NCBI GenBank assembly: GCA_900660155.1
Contig: CABFPE010000723.1
Location: 186 to 64,185, forward strand
Source: Hofstenia miamia
Taxonomy: Eukaryota; Xenacoelomorpha; Acoela; Hofsteniidae
DNA: 64,000 nucleotides
Direction of reading: 5' to 3'
Shown: positions 1-12,384 of the stretch, in pieces
How positions within the stretch are numbered: position 1 is the stretch's first letter
How the letters are laid out: every line of letters begins with the position of its first letter
Notes under the pieces: generated by a model
What the model saw: the letters and a program-made list of their open reading frames with translations, nothing else
The model's database searches: none
Told to the model about the DNA's origin: nothing
Position numbers and translations under genes: made by a program

Positions 1-182
1 TAGGGATAAAAAATTAGAGTAAAAACTCTCTGCTGTAATTCTAAATAATTATAATAAATTAACTAATAATAGACTGTCAGTGCTTTGTTTGTTCTTGTGA
101 TATGAAACATGTGCTCCAAAAGTTGTCCACAATATTGGGTGCAGTTACATTAAAATTGCTCATTGATATCTTAATTTTTTAA

Positions 183-575
183 CATATGGTTGCATCCTTC
201 GGCATTTCTCTGCCAGTCTTTTAGGAATATTTAAAATCCTGGATATGGAAACATCTAGAGTTAAATGTTTTACCCTGGTGTGATGAACATTCAGTGTGTG
301 TTCTGAAATATAAATGTGGGTGAGGCATTTGAAAATGCTATCTATTTTGCAAAGAAAAATTTGATATATTTATAATTCATTGAGAAGCTGTAAATGCATC
401 TTTAGTCTTACCATATGGTTGCATTCTTAGGCATTTCTCTCCAAATCCTTTAGGAATATTTAAAATCCTGGACATGGATACATCTAAGGGTAAATGTTTT
501 ACCCTGGTGTGATAAACATACAGTATCTGTTCTGAAATATGAATGGTAACTATTTTGTAATGAAAAATTTGATAT
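183..575. repeat. Two-unit tandem repeat, period about 229 bp
   Basis: The block beginning catatggttgcatcctt near 183 recurs near 412 (catatggttgcattctt), followed in both by a similar run through aggaatatttaaaatcctgg and ttttaccctggtgtgat. The right segmental copy has a single matching unit near 14,804-14,995, so the extra unit arose in the left copy or was lost in the right one. Confidence 0.7.
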
Positions 576-1243
576 ATTTAACAACATTCAAAATCTTCAG
601 ACATGTAATATTCCGAGGATTTTGCCCATGCACACAGCAACTGAAATGTATAGGAGCATGATGACCTCTGAATTCTCACAAAACACTTGAGACCAGGCGG
701 GAATTAAGAATGAAGATGAAGGAAGAAGCAATTCTTTGTTCATATTTTGAATATATTCATGAGATATGAGCATTTTTAAATTGGATCCTTTTCTAGAAAT
801 GAAAAATCAAACACTTAACCAATGCATTTATGAAAACTTTGTATAAATTTACTATGAATACATTTTGATCAAAAAATAAAATATAAATTAACATTTAATT
901 TGCCATGTTATTTACATAAAGGAAGTAAACAATATTTAAAGTTCTAATGCAAGCAAAAAGAGAAGATATGATATCTTCATAAAATGCTTTATCAGTAGTG
1001 CAAATAAGGCCCTTGTTCATGGCAATTTATGTCTTCAGCAAAAATTATTAATATTCATTAATTTATGCATATATATACCATGTGCATTTATGAAGAAAAA
1101 CATTTATTGCCACTAAAATGTAGCTATATGCATGCAAACTATTTTTGACCTAAATGTGAAAACTGACAAACATAGAATTTATGTTTATATTTGTAGGCAT
1201 TGTTTAATGTAGGAACCAATTCTTTTATAGAATAATATTTCAT

Positions 1244-1272
1244 ATTTACAATAAACAACTATTTCTGTCATA
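1244..1272 (-). pseudogene. Vestigial 3' end of an Ig exon d (left copy)
   Basis: The stretch ttacaataaacaactatttctg equals the donor side and last codons of exon d (3,422-3,445), and the flanking intron (about 1,000-1,270 against 3,100-3,430) is also alike. The rest of the exon is gone. It shows that an exon-d unit had duplicated before the larger cassette duplication, since the right copy has the same relic. Confidence 0.55.
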
Positions 1273-2069
1273 GCTACATGGAACAATGACAAGAGTAAAA
1301 TTATTTACAATCACAATGCAAGTTCAATAGGTGTCCATAAATATAATTATAGAAAATTACGCAAATTTAGCAATAATGATGCACAAATCAATTTTTTGTC
1401 ATATAATACAGAAAAAAAAATTAGACTGTGTTAAGGAAAATTTTAAAAAGTATTTAAAAAGTGCGAAGTTCGGCAGTAACATAAATCTTTTGAACTTCGA
1501 AAACTACTAGACAGCATTCTTAGTTAAAGCACATTTTAAATCGTCATGGTTTATAAAATTCAACTCATTCATAAAGAAAGTAAAATTCTATCGAATTGCT
1601 ATTTTTGGAATAATCTCTACAAATCTGTCTAAAATCAAATTTAAAATATATATTTCAGGTTATTTTTACAAAGAAAATTTTTCAATCAGCATACTGTGGT
1701 TTGAGTTTTAATTAAGTTAATGCTTCAGTCTTAATTAATTTAAAAATTAATGTACATGCATCCAAAAATTTCGAAGTACAAATAAAAAGCACACATAATT
1801 TACAACAAAGTAGAACACGTGCATGTAATGAATGAGATATCTCAATTTACACTCAATAAATAGGAAATGTTAAGTTTCTATACTGATTCTTTGAACTAAT
1901 GAAATGAAAAATCAACCAATGCAAAAACTGAACTTAAAATAGTAACAGATTTGTGAGAGTTAAATATGTCAGATAGAATTACTCCTGAATTGAAAAAAAG
2001 CATTTTCCGTGTTATTGAAGAGATTATTTCAATTAAAGAACTTAAAAAAATTAGAATATTACAAATTTT

Positions 2070-3120
2070 TTATTTAAATTTGTTCAAGTCAATTTTGATC
2101 GCTTAGCTCATTTGACAATGGATGTGATATGAAGATATATCAAGTTGTTGTATTTCGAACACTTCTGAATATGGGCTTGGCTAGGTTCATAGCCACGCAT
2201 TGAGCTGGCTTATTTCGAGCAAATTTTCTTGCTCTCATCGCATGTTGAACATGTTGGAATTTTGATTATCACAAACTAAATATTTTAATCCCATATTCTT
2301 TGGCTTTGACGTTACATATACACGATATCCACCGTGTGATTATTGCTTTAGATATGCTTGGTTTCACTCCCGAAATTGAGAGGTTCTCTGATTGCAAAAA
2401 TACTTGGGAGATTAAAGCAATCGAAAACATTTGTTTTTGTTATTGAAATCATCTAAAATTCAAAAAAGTTTAATTTTATAAAATTTATTTGAAGGTTTTC
2501 ACTGAAGAATTGAGTTTGCAACCTACTTTTAAATTCAATTTCAGATGTTGTTTTCTTCAAAAAAATTTGCCACATTATAAATACATTTTTAATAACAAAC
2601 GGAAGACAAATAGAGTCTTATAAAATGTATTTAAAAATACAGTTGTGTCAGCAGCCTTGTGACAAAGTTATTTGACAGGTTTGCCATGCAAAGCATGACA
2701 CACAGATAAACGTCTTGAAACTGAATCCATTAAATGGACTTAAACTTCTTGAGTTATTTAATGTTGCGATTCAAGGATGTAGCTCTTTAATTCTTTCAGA
2801 TTTGTGGGAATGTTTCTTGAGAAAATCCTTCAGAATCTGCCACACGTTCTTTATGGGTACCAGATCTCTCGATTTCGGTGGCCAATGCATAGTTTGAATA
2901 TTACCATTGGTAAAAAATTCTTTTATCGATTTTGGGGCATGAAGGGTTGATCCATCTTGTTCTAAGATGCGTATGGTACAAATTCCTCGAGTATTTGCCA
3001 TTATTTTGAACTATTAATTGTATCAGTGTCATCTAGTAACTTTAGACAAAATCCTTTGTAATTTTGAAAAGTGGCCACTATTTTTACTTGAGCTATATGT
3101 TAGCAAAGATATAATACCTT
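2070..3120 (-). mobile_element. Tc1/mariner-like DNA transposon remnant
   Basis: About 1.05 kb with no match at the corresponding place of the right segmental copy (near 16,530), so an insertion after the duplication. Minus-strand 2,771-3,001 encodes a Tc1-type DDE fragment: LEQDGSTLHAPKSIKEFF (second catalytic Asp in QDG) and WPPKSRDLVPIKNVWQ (the SPDLNPIENVW region). Upstream half of the transposase is not recognisable and the frame breaks after KELHP, so it is inactive. Possible terminal match tcaagt at about 2,086 and its inverted form near 3,088, too short to fix the ends. Confidence 0.6.
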
Positions 3121-3427
3121 TGTAGATACCTTTTCAGTAATGCAATTGATTTCCAAATTCATACAATTAATATTTTTCAGCAAAATTGTTAATATGAATG
3201 CATTTACTCATATATTTGATATACGTAATTTTAAAGTAGGCATTTGAAAGTTGTTGAACAAACGAAATTTTGGGAAAACTAAGACTAGTGCCTTCAAATG
3301 CCACTGCAGCGTAGTTATACATACACAAGCTTTATTTTTAACTAAATGTGAAAAGAAGAAGAAAGCATCTATGTATTATGTTAAATATAGAAAAGAATTC
3401 CGTTATAGAATCGTACTTATTACTTAC

Positions 3428-3685
3428 AATAAACAACTATTTCTGTGATAATTTGATTGGACAGTTGAGTTTGCTGATTGTATGCATGACATTTAACAGT
3501 TGATCCATTTAGAGAACGTGAAATACTTTGATACCTCCATGTAATTGCATTTGGTGAAGATATTTCAAAGTGATCAGAATTTGAAAAATCAGCCAATGGA
3601 TATGATTCAACTGAACAAGTAATTTCTGCATTTTCACCTTCGTTAAAATAATAAATTTCTTGGAATTGCATTGATCGTGGACCAT
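3428..3685 (-). CDS. Ig exon d (left cassette, last visible exon)
   Basis: Exon of 258 bp (86 codons), acceptor attag|atgg, donor tttatt|gtaagt, phase 1-1. RSMQFQEIYYFNEGENAEI start, cysteines in TCSVESYPLADFS and VKCHAYN, tryptophan in AITWRYQ, sequon NGS. No further intact Ig exon, membrane segment or stop exon is recognised between 1 and 3,427, so the transcript is expected to continue beyond the left edge of the window. Confidence 0.85.
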
Positions 3686-3731
3686 CTAATTTACAAGATT
3701 ACAACTACAAACAAGAAATAAAGGAACATAC

Positions 3732-3992
3732 AGTATACAAGAATGATGCCAACTTTAGTGATTGTATAATGGGTTTTTTCATTAATGGCATTGCAACTGA
3801 CAGTTGAACCATTGTTGCTTTTCTGGATGCTTTTGAAATCCCAAGCAATAGAGTTGGGTGACACAACACTATAATCTGAGGAAGACTTTGAAAAATCTGC
3901 TTCAGGGTATGAAGTTACTTTACAGCTGATGCTCAAATCATCTCCTTCAATTACTGTATATATTTCTTTGAACACTATACCTTCTGGACCAT
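3732..3992 (-). CDS. Ig exon c (left cassette)
   Basis: Exon of 261 bp (87 codons), acceptor tttaag|atgg, donor tatact|gtatgt, phase 1-1. GPEGIVFKEIYTVIEGDD start, cysteines in SISCKVTSYPE and TVSCNAINEK, tryptophan in SIAWDFK, sequon NGS. Separated from exon d by a 46-bp intron (3,686-3,731), again mirrored in the right cassette. The canonical strand-C tryptophan is replaced by the phenylalanine of xADFSxS, a shared peculiarity of a, c and d. Confidence 0.85.
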
Positions 3993-4835
3993 CTTAAATA
4001 TTTATTCTATCATTTGATAACAAAAATAATTATTGTTATTACTCATAATTATTTAGAGATGTATTTTATTGTTTTTACTGGCTTCGATTAATTACCTGTG
4101 AAAAAGATGAAAAACAAAATTACATCTCATCACAATACTAGCTGTATTAGCATAATGAATTTTTTTAGTTGAACCAAAATTTGTTAAATGTCCAATTGAC
4201 CCAAAATGTGCTACCTCGTTTTGTATGAATTGTGAATTAATATTGATTATATTAAAATTCAAAATATAAAAGGTAAGGAATTTAGTAATAAGATTGCAAA
4301 TAGTTCCAACAACAATGTTTTTGTTAAGCGTTCTTATTGAATTTTTGCAATATTTGCTTACAATATTCGCATATGATAAAATATAACTTAATTATGTTAG
4401 TCGATTATAACACTGGAAATAAGACGTATATATGCAAACAATTAATTCGAAAACATGTAAAAAAAATTAGTAGATTTCAGAAATGTGACATTCTAAACAA
4501 TTTAATTTTAAATGAATTTGATTGGAAATAATAATAAAATAACTAATATCTTAATAATTATTGAATATCTCAATTCAGAATAATTTTTAGTCCATTTTTG
4601 CTCTTGTTGTACTTTTGGTTTTAACTAAAGAGGACAAATAATTTACTTTTGATGGAATTTTATTTTAAGCATCACATTTTCCTATGTATAGAAAATGAAC
4701 ATTTTGCAAGTGAAAACTTCAAAATAATTACAACTGCTTCCATATAACAAATGATTTTAATTTATCCAAATATTCAGGAACTTGAATAATATTAGTATAT
4801 GAAGAAAATTTGTTGCCTTTGTAACCATTACTCAC

Positions 4836-5093
4836 AGAATATATCCAAATCCGAAGTCTTCTGTTTCTCAATTACTCCATTATCAGCAATGCATTGCAAA
4901 GTTGATCTTTCCTCTCTTAAGACGTTCAACATTTGATAAGAAATAGAATTTCCACTCTCCTCCTTTAATAGAGAAGAATTTTGATATAATTTCATTGAGT
5001 GAACTTCTGGGTTGGCGTCTACTGTTGAACATTCGATTGTTAGCTTATCACCCTCATTTATTGACAATTTCTCCTTGAATGCAAGTGAAATAT
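4836..5093 (-). CDS. Ig exon b (left cassette)
   Basis: Exon of 258 bp (86 codons), acceptor gcttag|atatt, donor tattct|gtgagt, only 44 bp after exon a (5,094-5,137 is a very short intron, and the same short intron separates a' from b'). Domain features: KLSINEGDKLTIECSTVD, sequon NSS, second cysteine in STLQCIADNG. No tryptophan is seen between the cysteines, so the Ig core must use another residue there. Confidence 0.85.
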
Positions 5094-5137
5094 CTAAGCA
5101 AAGGATTATTACAAAATGAAATCTGAAATTTTCTTAC

Positions 5138-5398
5138 ATTGGAATTCAATAGTTGTTGATTTTGATGAGCTTTCGTGAGTTTTGACATTCACAGCATTAC
5201 ATAGTATTTCAATTGTTTTTGCATTATAAGTAAACTCATTAATAACCCACTTTATTGTATTAGGATTAACTATTTGAAACTCAGGAGTTGATGTACTAAA
5301 ATCTGCAGGTGGATTACATTCAAATGAGCAGGTAACTAAAGCTACTTCTCCTTTCTTAACATACTGCTTTGAAGAAATTATCCCATTTTCTGGTCCGT
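5138..5398 (-). CDS. Ig exon a (left cassette)
   Basis: Exon of 261 bp (87 codons), acceptor tttag|acgg, donor caat|gtaaga, phase 1-1. Same domain as exon a': GPENGIISSKQYVKKGE, cysteines in LVTCSFECNPP and ILCNAVN, tryptophan in TIKWVIN. The extra codon relative to a' is an asparagine after WVI. The upstream splice partner is inferred to be exon d'; T|AC gives tyrosine, preserving the VVY-Y-GP type linker. The long intron upstream (5.4-16.9 kb) is filled with R1 repeats and hAT elements. Confidence 0.85.
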
Positions 5399-6254
5399 CT
5401 AAATTAGAAAACTTCAATTTATGAAAATACTTAGGATGACAAGTTACTAAGGCTATTAATTAGTTATAATTTTGAAGGGAAATTTGATATGCAAAACTAA
5501 GAGAAGTATTTTATGAATTTTTTTAATATTTTCCTACCTGGAATCCTTTTTTAGAAGATATTATTAATTAATATGTTATAAACTTTTTTGCAAAATATTT
5601 TGCTACCTGGAATCCTTAGTAGTGAATCATTTAAGAAAATATTAAAAAAACTTTGTTTTGCAAAATGCTTATTGAATACAGAATCCATCCTTAATCTTGC
5701 AAGGATCACAATTATAACTGGTTTGGCGAAGTAACTAAAACCGGTTTCAAATTTTGCTCGTAAATCAGAATGGAAGTGGAATATATACTGTGACTCAGGC
5801 ATAGTGATAAAAAATAGTATATAAATTTGATTCATTAAAATTTGAAGAATTTGATGGCAATGTGCACTAATTTGAATTTGGAGATTATGAATGAATAATG
5901 GGTGTCTTATTTGGTTATTTAATATATTTACGTTCTGCAATTCATGCAATTGATTTCAATAAAAACGAAATTGATTGCCCCTATACAGAATAACTGAATA
6001 ATCCGCAAAATTGTTCAAAAATCAAAATATTTGAAATATATCTTTTTCCGATAGTTCTTTTGAAATGTTGATGCATTGATGATATAATTTACGTCTATAT
6101 TTATTTATTGGCAGATTCCTTAATGAATTTTAGTAGCAAAAATAATAGTTTTTACAAATTCAGATAGGATCAGATTCTGATTCAAGCTTTAAGATGTTGA
6201 ATCCGATTCCAACTATGTAATGAAATACATTTGAATAATATTTTCACATTATTT
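5399..6254. other. Intron sequence upstream of exon a, no gene seen
   Basis: To about 5,930 it matches the right segmental copy (19,238-19,690). Beyond that, unique AT-rich sequence up to the first R1 repeat. No exon, RNA gene or transposon part was recognised. Confidence 0.5.
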
Positions 6255-7470
6255 CAAGACACTAATTGAGAATGGTTTTTTAATCAATTTTCAATAATGT
6301 ATACCACTCTTGGTTCCAAGAGCCCTATTTTACATTTTATTAGAAGCTTAAAGGCGGTATGAGGAAAAAAGTATCAAATATTTTGAACTGAGCATCAGCT
6401 TTAATAACTAGTAATTTAGGTAAAGAAATTATCCAAGTAATCAATACATAAACTACAAAAAATTTGGCTGAATTGATTTATAAATTTGTTTTCTTTTATA
6501 CTCCAAAATTTAGCTACTTACCATTAAAATAAGAGACTTGCAGCTCTTTATAAACTTAAATCATACAAATGATGAACATCAAAAACTGGAATGAAAGTAA
6601 AATTAGAAAAGCGCTATATATATAATAATTTATATATTCTTTATATTTCAGTGTTTGACTATTTTAAAGATTTCAATACTTGGAAAAGCCCTGGAAACAA
6701 ACTTATGGTAAAACTAGGAATACTAGGCTCCGGCAGCATACCGATGCCGCAGTATTTAGAAAATACCGAAAAATACAGATACCACGGTATCTTGCTTAAA
6801 AAATTGATCAGTATTTTAGAGTATGTATATATTGTTTTCAAGTAAACGGATCAATGCTTGTAGTGTAAAAAATTGAACTTTTTTGTCAGTGATGAGGTCT
6901 AGGATATGGCAAGTTGGAAGACTTAAGAAATTTCTTAGTAAATATCTGTTAATTTTTAATTATAATTATATGACTGATTAATTCGCAAAATTTTGTCATA
7001 AATACCTTTCGCAAAAACGAGCTATTTATATATTTATTCATAAAAATCAAATTTACCAATTTGTTCATTCGTTTTAAGGTGCATTTATTTCTTTGCAGGG
7101 CAATGATCATGACTGTGAAATTTTAATACATTTAATTTATGCTCAATTCGAAGTAATGTGAATATAATAAATATTCCTTAAAAGGCAATAGTTCACTAAA
7201 CTAGAAATTGATAAAAGTGTGCAATGTCTGCATTGTGAGAATTTTCAAAAAAATACGGGACACTCCTAGTAAACACTCTTATGGCTGAGTGTATAACGGT
7301 TAGAATGTGCGAAAAGAAAATGCCGGCCAAGCTGGCCCAAAACTTCAGTCTAATGGCAAATTGTTTTATTTGGTACCTCACCTCATACAGATAACAATCA
7401 CGAACAGAAAACCCTAAACACCTTTTTGGCTCCGTTATCCTGAAAAGGCTCTTTGCTTTGTACATGCATG
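6255..7470. repeat. Interspersed repeat R1, copy A
   Basis: Shares blocks with 7,780-8,900, 9,930-12,400 and 22,377-24,030: the run around ctggaatgaaagtaaaatta (6,587), the accgataccg-rich block near 6,740-6,790, ggatatggcaagttggaa (6,902) and a block ending with ggctgagtgtataacgg (near 7,280). It lacks the later blocks. No coding potential was recognised. Confidence 0.65.
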
Positions 7471-7779
7471 AATAACAATTGAAATCTCAATAATAAATTT
7501 CTAGTTAACCGTACACATAGTTCTTATTTGGATTGGTTTCATAGCAATTCAGTTCTCACAAGGCGCTTCATTCTCCCGAAGCCATATGGGCACTATAGGC
7601 TTGAATTATCATATTTAAATTACAATAATTAAACAGATAAATAAGTAAAGAAATAATGATAATGAAAAACCTGATTATGTAGTGTACATTAGTGGTTTTC
7701 AATGGAAAGTTGAGTAAAACATGAACTGATTGTAAGTATTCAACGAGAATAAACTAAGGTTCACAATCAGTTTTTCTAA

Positions 7780-8900
7780 TTTATATTAATACATAAACTA
7801 CTTAAAAATTTTGTTGAATTTACTTATAAATTTTTGTATTTTATTCTACAAAATTTAGTTATTTGCCATTCAAATAAAAGACTTCCATCTCTTTTTAAAC
7901 TTAAATCATACAAATAATGGAACGTCAAACACTGGAATGAAAGTAAAATTAGAAAAGAACTATGTTCATAATAATTTATATATTCTTTATATTTCAGTGT
8001 TTGACTATTTTAAAGGTTTCAATACTTGGAAAAGCCTTGAAAACAAACTTATGGTAAAACTAGCAGTGTACTAGGATCCGATGGTATATACCAATGCCGC
8101 AATATTTTGAAAATACCGAAAATGGCATCTTGTTTAAAATATTGATAAGTATTTCAGAGTATGTATATTGTGTACAAGTAAACAGAACAATGCTTGTAGT
8201 GAAAAAATGGGTCGTTTGTGCGAATTTCCAAGAAAATGCAGGACACTCCTAGTAAATCTCTCTTATGGCTGAGGGGATAACGTTTAGAATGTTTGAAAAG
8301 AAAATCCCGGCTAAACTGGCCCAAAATTGCAGTCTAATGGTAAATTGTGTGGTTCGGTTTGGGCTGCAGTTCTGCTGATTGCGGGGAGGGCTTTGGGTAA
8401 AGATTGTCGGAATGCATGCAGTTCTGCCCAGTGGCAAAGACAATTCATAATATTTATCAAACCTTAGTCCAGTTGATTTACAAGAACTCTGATTGCGGAA
8501 ATGAATTGACTTATTTGGTGATGCATTTAGTTTATCCGGGATGTTAGGCACTATGTCGCCAGTGTATAGGATAATGTATATAAATTCAAACTATGTTACA
8601 GGATACTATAATTCATAATACTGTAACATGTATATCTTAAGCTTTAAAAAATTACGAGTAAGGATTCGAAATTTCAACACTTGCTTTCATTGGAACATTA
8701 AAAGTTACTTTGATCGTGATAAAATCATTTTGAATTTTTTAATTTTTTGTTATTTTACGAAATTTCATTATTTGCTTATTTCATAAATTGCATAAATGAT
8801 ATTTTGCAATAACAATTAAATTTGTACATTATGCATACATATGCTGAACAGTTCCTTATAACAAAAGATATATTATTATTGAAGAATTTTCTTCCATTTG
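7780..8900. repeat. Interspersed repeat R1, copy B
   Basis: Starts in the same AT-rich lead-in as copy A, keeps the ctggaatgaaagtaaaatta block (7,932), lacks the ggatatggcaagttggaa block, and retains the gtgtggttcggtttgggctg block (8,349) and ttaggcactatgtcgcc (8,545). A short (aaat)n microsatellite follows at 8,910-8,940. Confidence 0.65.
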
Positions 8901-9544
8901 TGATGATATTTATATAAATAAATAAATAAATAAATAAATGTATTTACAGATTCAACTGAAAGGCGTGAGCCTCTGATATATAAAAACTTTTTGGGTAATA
9001 TACTTTACAAATATACATCTAGACTTATTTTGATGTTTCTGTAATTGATACATAGGCATCATATGGACCATGTGCAGAGATTTCCAATCAAGAATTCTTA
9101 TAGAAAAAAAATCCAATATAGAGTATACAAGCGACGTTTCAAACCAGGTAATTCTAAAAAATTAATTGGAAATGGCAATGAATTTGCTATCCTTGGAATT
9201 TTTATCCAAAAATTTGAATCTGATTTTACTCTTTTGGTTATTTTTAATCTGAAAATATCATGCTTCAACCTTCATGATTTACTGGGTTAAGATAAAGTTT
9301 TCCATGTCATATCATATCGACCGTTGAAATTTTTACAAAGGAATATCAAGCTTTCCAATTCAATAACTTATACCAGTGGTAACATATTTAAATTTAACAG
9401 CCTCTCCCTATAGCTTAGTTCATAATCACTTAGCATCCATTTAGTAGCTTCCCAGGTTGAAAAATAATACTAATCAACTGAAATATCTGATCCATTTGCA
9501 ATGAAAACCTATATATTGACACAAATAAATCAAAATTCAAACTG

Positions 9545-9610
9545 CCAGTTTGCGGCCGCCATGCCGCCGCGGATAATGATTTTGCGCAAACGGCGTGACC
9601 GGTATGATTA
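9545..9610. other. GC-rich island in AT-rich intron
   Basis: About 60 bases of gcggccgccatgccgccgcgg and following sequence stand out against an AT-rich background. A similar island followed by a similar ccgg(c)tatgatta stretch lies at 24,343-24,385. Possibly the end of an unnamed transposon family; no partner inverted repeat was found. Confidence 0.3.
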
Positions 9611-10566
9611 GAACTTTATTGATTTTCAGCTTAAAATAATTTTCAGTGTAAATCAATTGAAAATGCTTTAATTATTATTTCTTAAAATTATTTTTAAGCC
9701 CTATTATTGAATTCATTCCTGCGGTAATTAACGTATGAGTAAATATACATGTAAATTAGAAGTTATCTGGAAATGCGGAAGTTTGATTTGCATATCAATT
9801 TCAATATATGTTTGCATTTCAGAATTCCTTTGAAATTTAAAGGAGATAAAAATTAGAGAATACTAAAATACAGATTATCAAAGCATACAAGTGGAGTATG
9901 ACCTGCTGCAGGCCTCATTATTATATGTAGACCAGTTCAAATAAAAAATTTTCAGCTCTTTCCAAACTTAAATCAAATAAAAGATGGAACATCAAACACT
10001 GGAATGAAAATAAAATTAGAAAAGCACTACGTTCATAAAAATGTAAATACATTCTTTCTATTTCGGTGTTTCTTGCAGTATTATTTGACTATTATACCAA
10101 GACCGGTACCACAGTATTTTGAAAATCCCGAAAAATATCGATACCGCTGTATCTTGTTTAAGAAATTGATCAGTATGCATATTATGTACAAGTAAACGCA
10201 TCAATGCTTGTAGTGTGAAGGAGATGAAGTCTAGCATATGGCAAGTTGGAAAACGTAAGAAATTTTTTAAGAAATATCAATAAATTTTTCAGATACAATT
10301 ATATGACTGAATAGTGCGCAAAATTTTTTTATATATATAAATATAAAATTTTTATTCTAAACTGTGTGGCCCGGTTTGTGTTGCAGTTCTACTGATTACG
10401 CGGGAAGCTGTGGGTAAAGAATGTCTGCCTGCTTGCAGTTCTGCTCAGTGGCAAGACAAGTCATAATATTTATCAAGACCTAGTCAAATTGATTTACAAG
10501 AACTCTGATTGCAGAAATGAATTTGGTGGTACAATTAGTGTATCTGGGATGTTAGGCACTATTTTG

Positions 10567-12076
10567 CAGGGCTGCACTCGCGGGGGACGCAGGGGGACGG
10601 CGTCCCCCACTTATTTTTTTAGAAATTTTGGGGGACGCAGGTGTTAATAAAATTAAAATGAAGATCACGATGAAGTCGCACTTTACATGCGAATTATTTG
10701 ACATTTTAATTTAGGTTATGAGTTTTCTATTGCAAAGGGGGCTTATAAATGCTAGACAAAAGGTGTGGAATATGAGCATTAGCTTACTAATTGTTACGGT
10801 CAACAAGAAACATAGAAGTTTTTTTAGTCAGCTATAATAATGGCTGCATATGGTTAATATAGGTTCAATAGTTGAATGTTTTTAGAAAATTCAATTTTCT
10901 GTTAAACATTAAAATAATTGACTATTTTGAAGAAACTTTAAAAGATATTAATGCCTCAGTAAATATATCAAATCTTTATAATAATGGAATTTGAACAATA
11001 TTGAAAAAAATTTTGTCTAGTATTCAATGTTGGAACCGTGCATTGCATTTTCGGCACGAGCACAGCACAAAAAGAAGCAGTGGGGCACGACCACAACACG
11101 AAATTTAAAAAATTAGGCACGAGTCTGGCACAGCATGAAAATCTATAAATTTCTCGTTTAACAAAGGAGGAATCTTAGATTAAACCTCTATCAATGAAAT
11201 GTTTTTGGGGACAAATATTTTCAATAGTTTAAAGATTGGGATCTGTTTTACTTTCCCCCATTAACATTATTTTCATATAACATGGAATGTTTGCATTGAA
11301 AACATTTATTTATGCATACCCCAAACCCTAATCCAGATAAATTCTTCATTTTTCCGGATTTCCCAGATAATTCGTCATTCCACCAGATTATTCTTCACTT
11401 TTTAGGATCTATTATTCACCTAATTTTAACCATAACCCTAACCTAAGTTCCTGTTTTTATAGACCTAAACCATAAACTAATGTCACAAATCCAAATATTA
11501 CATAGTTCTAAGCCCTAAACCACAGTCTCCAATCCTGTTTCCTGTTTCCAATGCAAAAATTCCATTTTCTATGAAAATAATGTTAGTGCAGAGGGGAGAG
11601 CATAAAAGTTCCAAAATTGTTCAAGAAACAAATCTTTTGATGATTTTAACATGAAAATTAAGAGATTTAGAAGTTCAAAATAATAAATATATTTGATATG
11701 CATCTTAATGTGGGCACGGTAAAATGGGGCATGGGCACGGCATGGTTCCAACAGTGCTAGTTTTATAAACTTACTTTAATTTTGAGTTGTTTTTTGTTGT
11801 CTAAAACCTTTTATAAAATTTGTTTGATTACAAATGCTTTTTTTATTAGCATAGCATAGAAACGTCTAAATAAAAATACCAATTATTCTATGGAATGCCG
11901 TTTCTATTATCTTTACACATTCATTAATTCGCATGTAGGAGTGAAGGCTTTATAGAACTATGCCAACTGTTATATCAGTGATATTTAAAAAGAAACATAT
12001 TTGAAACAATTACATATAGTTCTGTTATTTTGAAAAAAAATTTGGTCCAATATTTCTCACAACCAATGCAGCCCTG
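10567..12076. mobile_element. hAT-type non-autonomous DNA transposon inside R1 copy C
   Basis: Starts cagggctgca and ends tgcagccctg, a 10-bp perfect terminal inverted repeat of hAT type. Flanks are ctattttg (10,559-10,566) and ctatgtcg (12,077-12,084), an 8-bp target duplication with two mismatches; R1 copies B and D show the uninterrupted site ctatgtcg, so the left flank has mutated. Length 1,510 bp including a nested 732-bp element. No transposase is recognised inside, so it depended on a partner in trans. Confidence 0.85.
11025..11756. mobile_element. Second hAT-like element nested in the first
   Basis: Left end caatgttggaaccgtgc and right end (inverted) cactgttggaaccatgc form imperfect terminal inverted repeats; flanks ctagtatt (11,017-11,024) and ctagtttt (11,757-11,764) form an 8-bp target duplication with one mismatch. 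The sub-terminal ggcacgag/gggcacgg motifs repeat inside. A 60-codon frame across its right half is not protein-like. Confidence 0.8.
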
Positions 12077-12384
12077 CTATGTCGACACTATAATTCATAA
12101 TATTATAACATGTATATCTTAAGCTTGAACAAAATTACGAGAAAGGATAGAAATTAAAAACTCGCCTTTATTTGAATATCAAAAGTTTCTTTGATTGTTG
12201 TAAATCATTTTCAATTTTTTAATTATTTGTTATGATTTTTGCAATAACAATTTAATTTGTACATTGTGCATACATGTGCTAGGCAGTTTCTTATAACATA
12301 AAATATATAATTACTAAAGAATTTGTTCCATTGCTGATGATTAGATATTTCAATATTTTTACAGTCCGACGTATTTTAAATAAT

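Larger units (their letters stand above)
373..5930. repeat. Segmental duplication, left copy (with Ig cassette a-d)
   Basis: Aligns by eye with about 14,762-19,690: shared introns, the four Ig exons, the vestigial exon-d end and the sequence upstream of exon a (for example the stretch tataactggtttggcgaagta in both). The offset is 13,443 at exons c/d and 13,842 at exons a/b, and larger (about 14.4 kb) at the left end because a Tc1-like remnant lies in this copy only. Edges are approximate. Confidence 0.75.
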
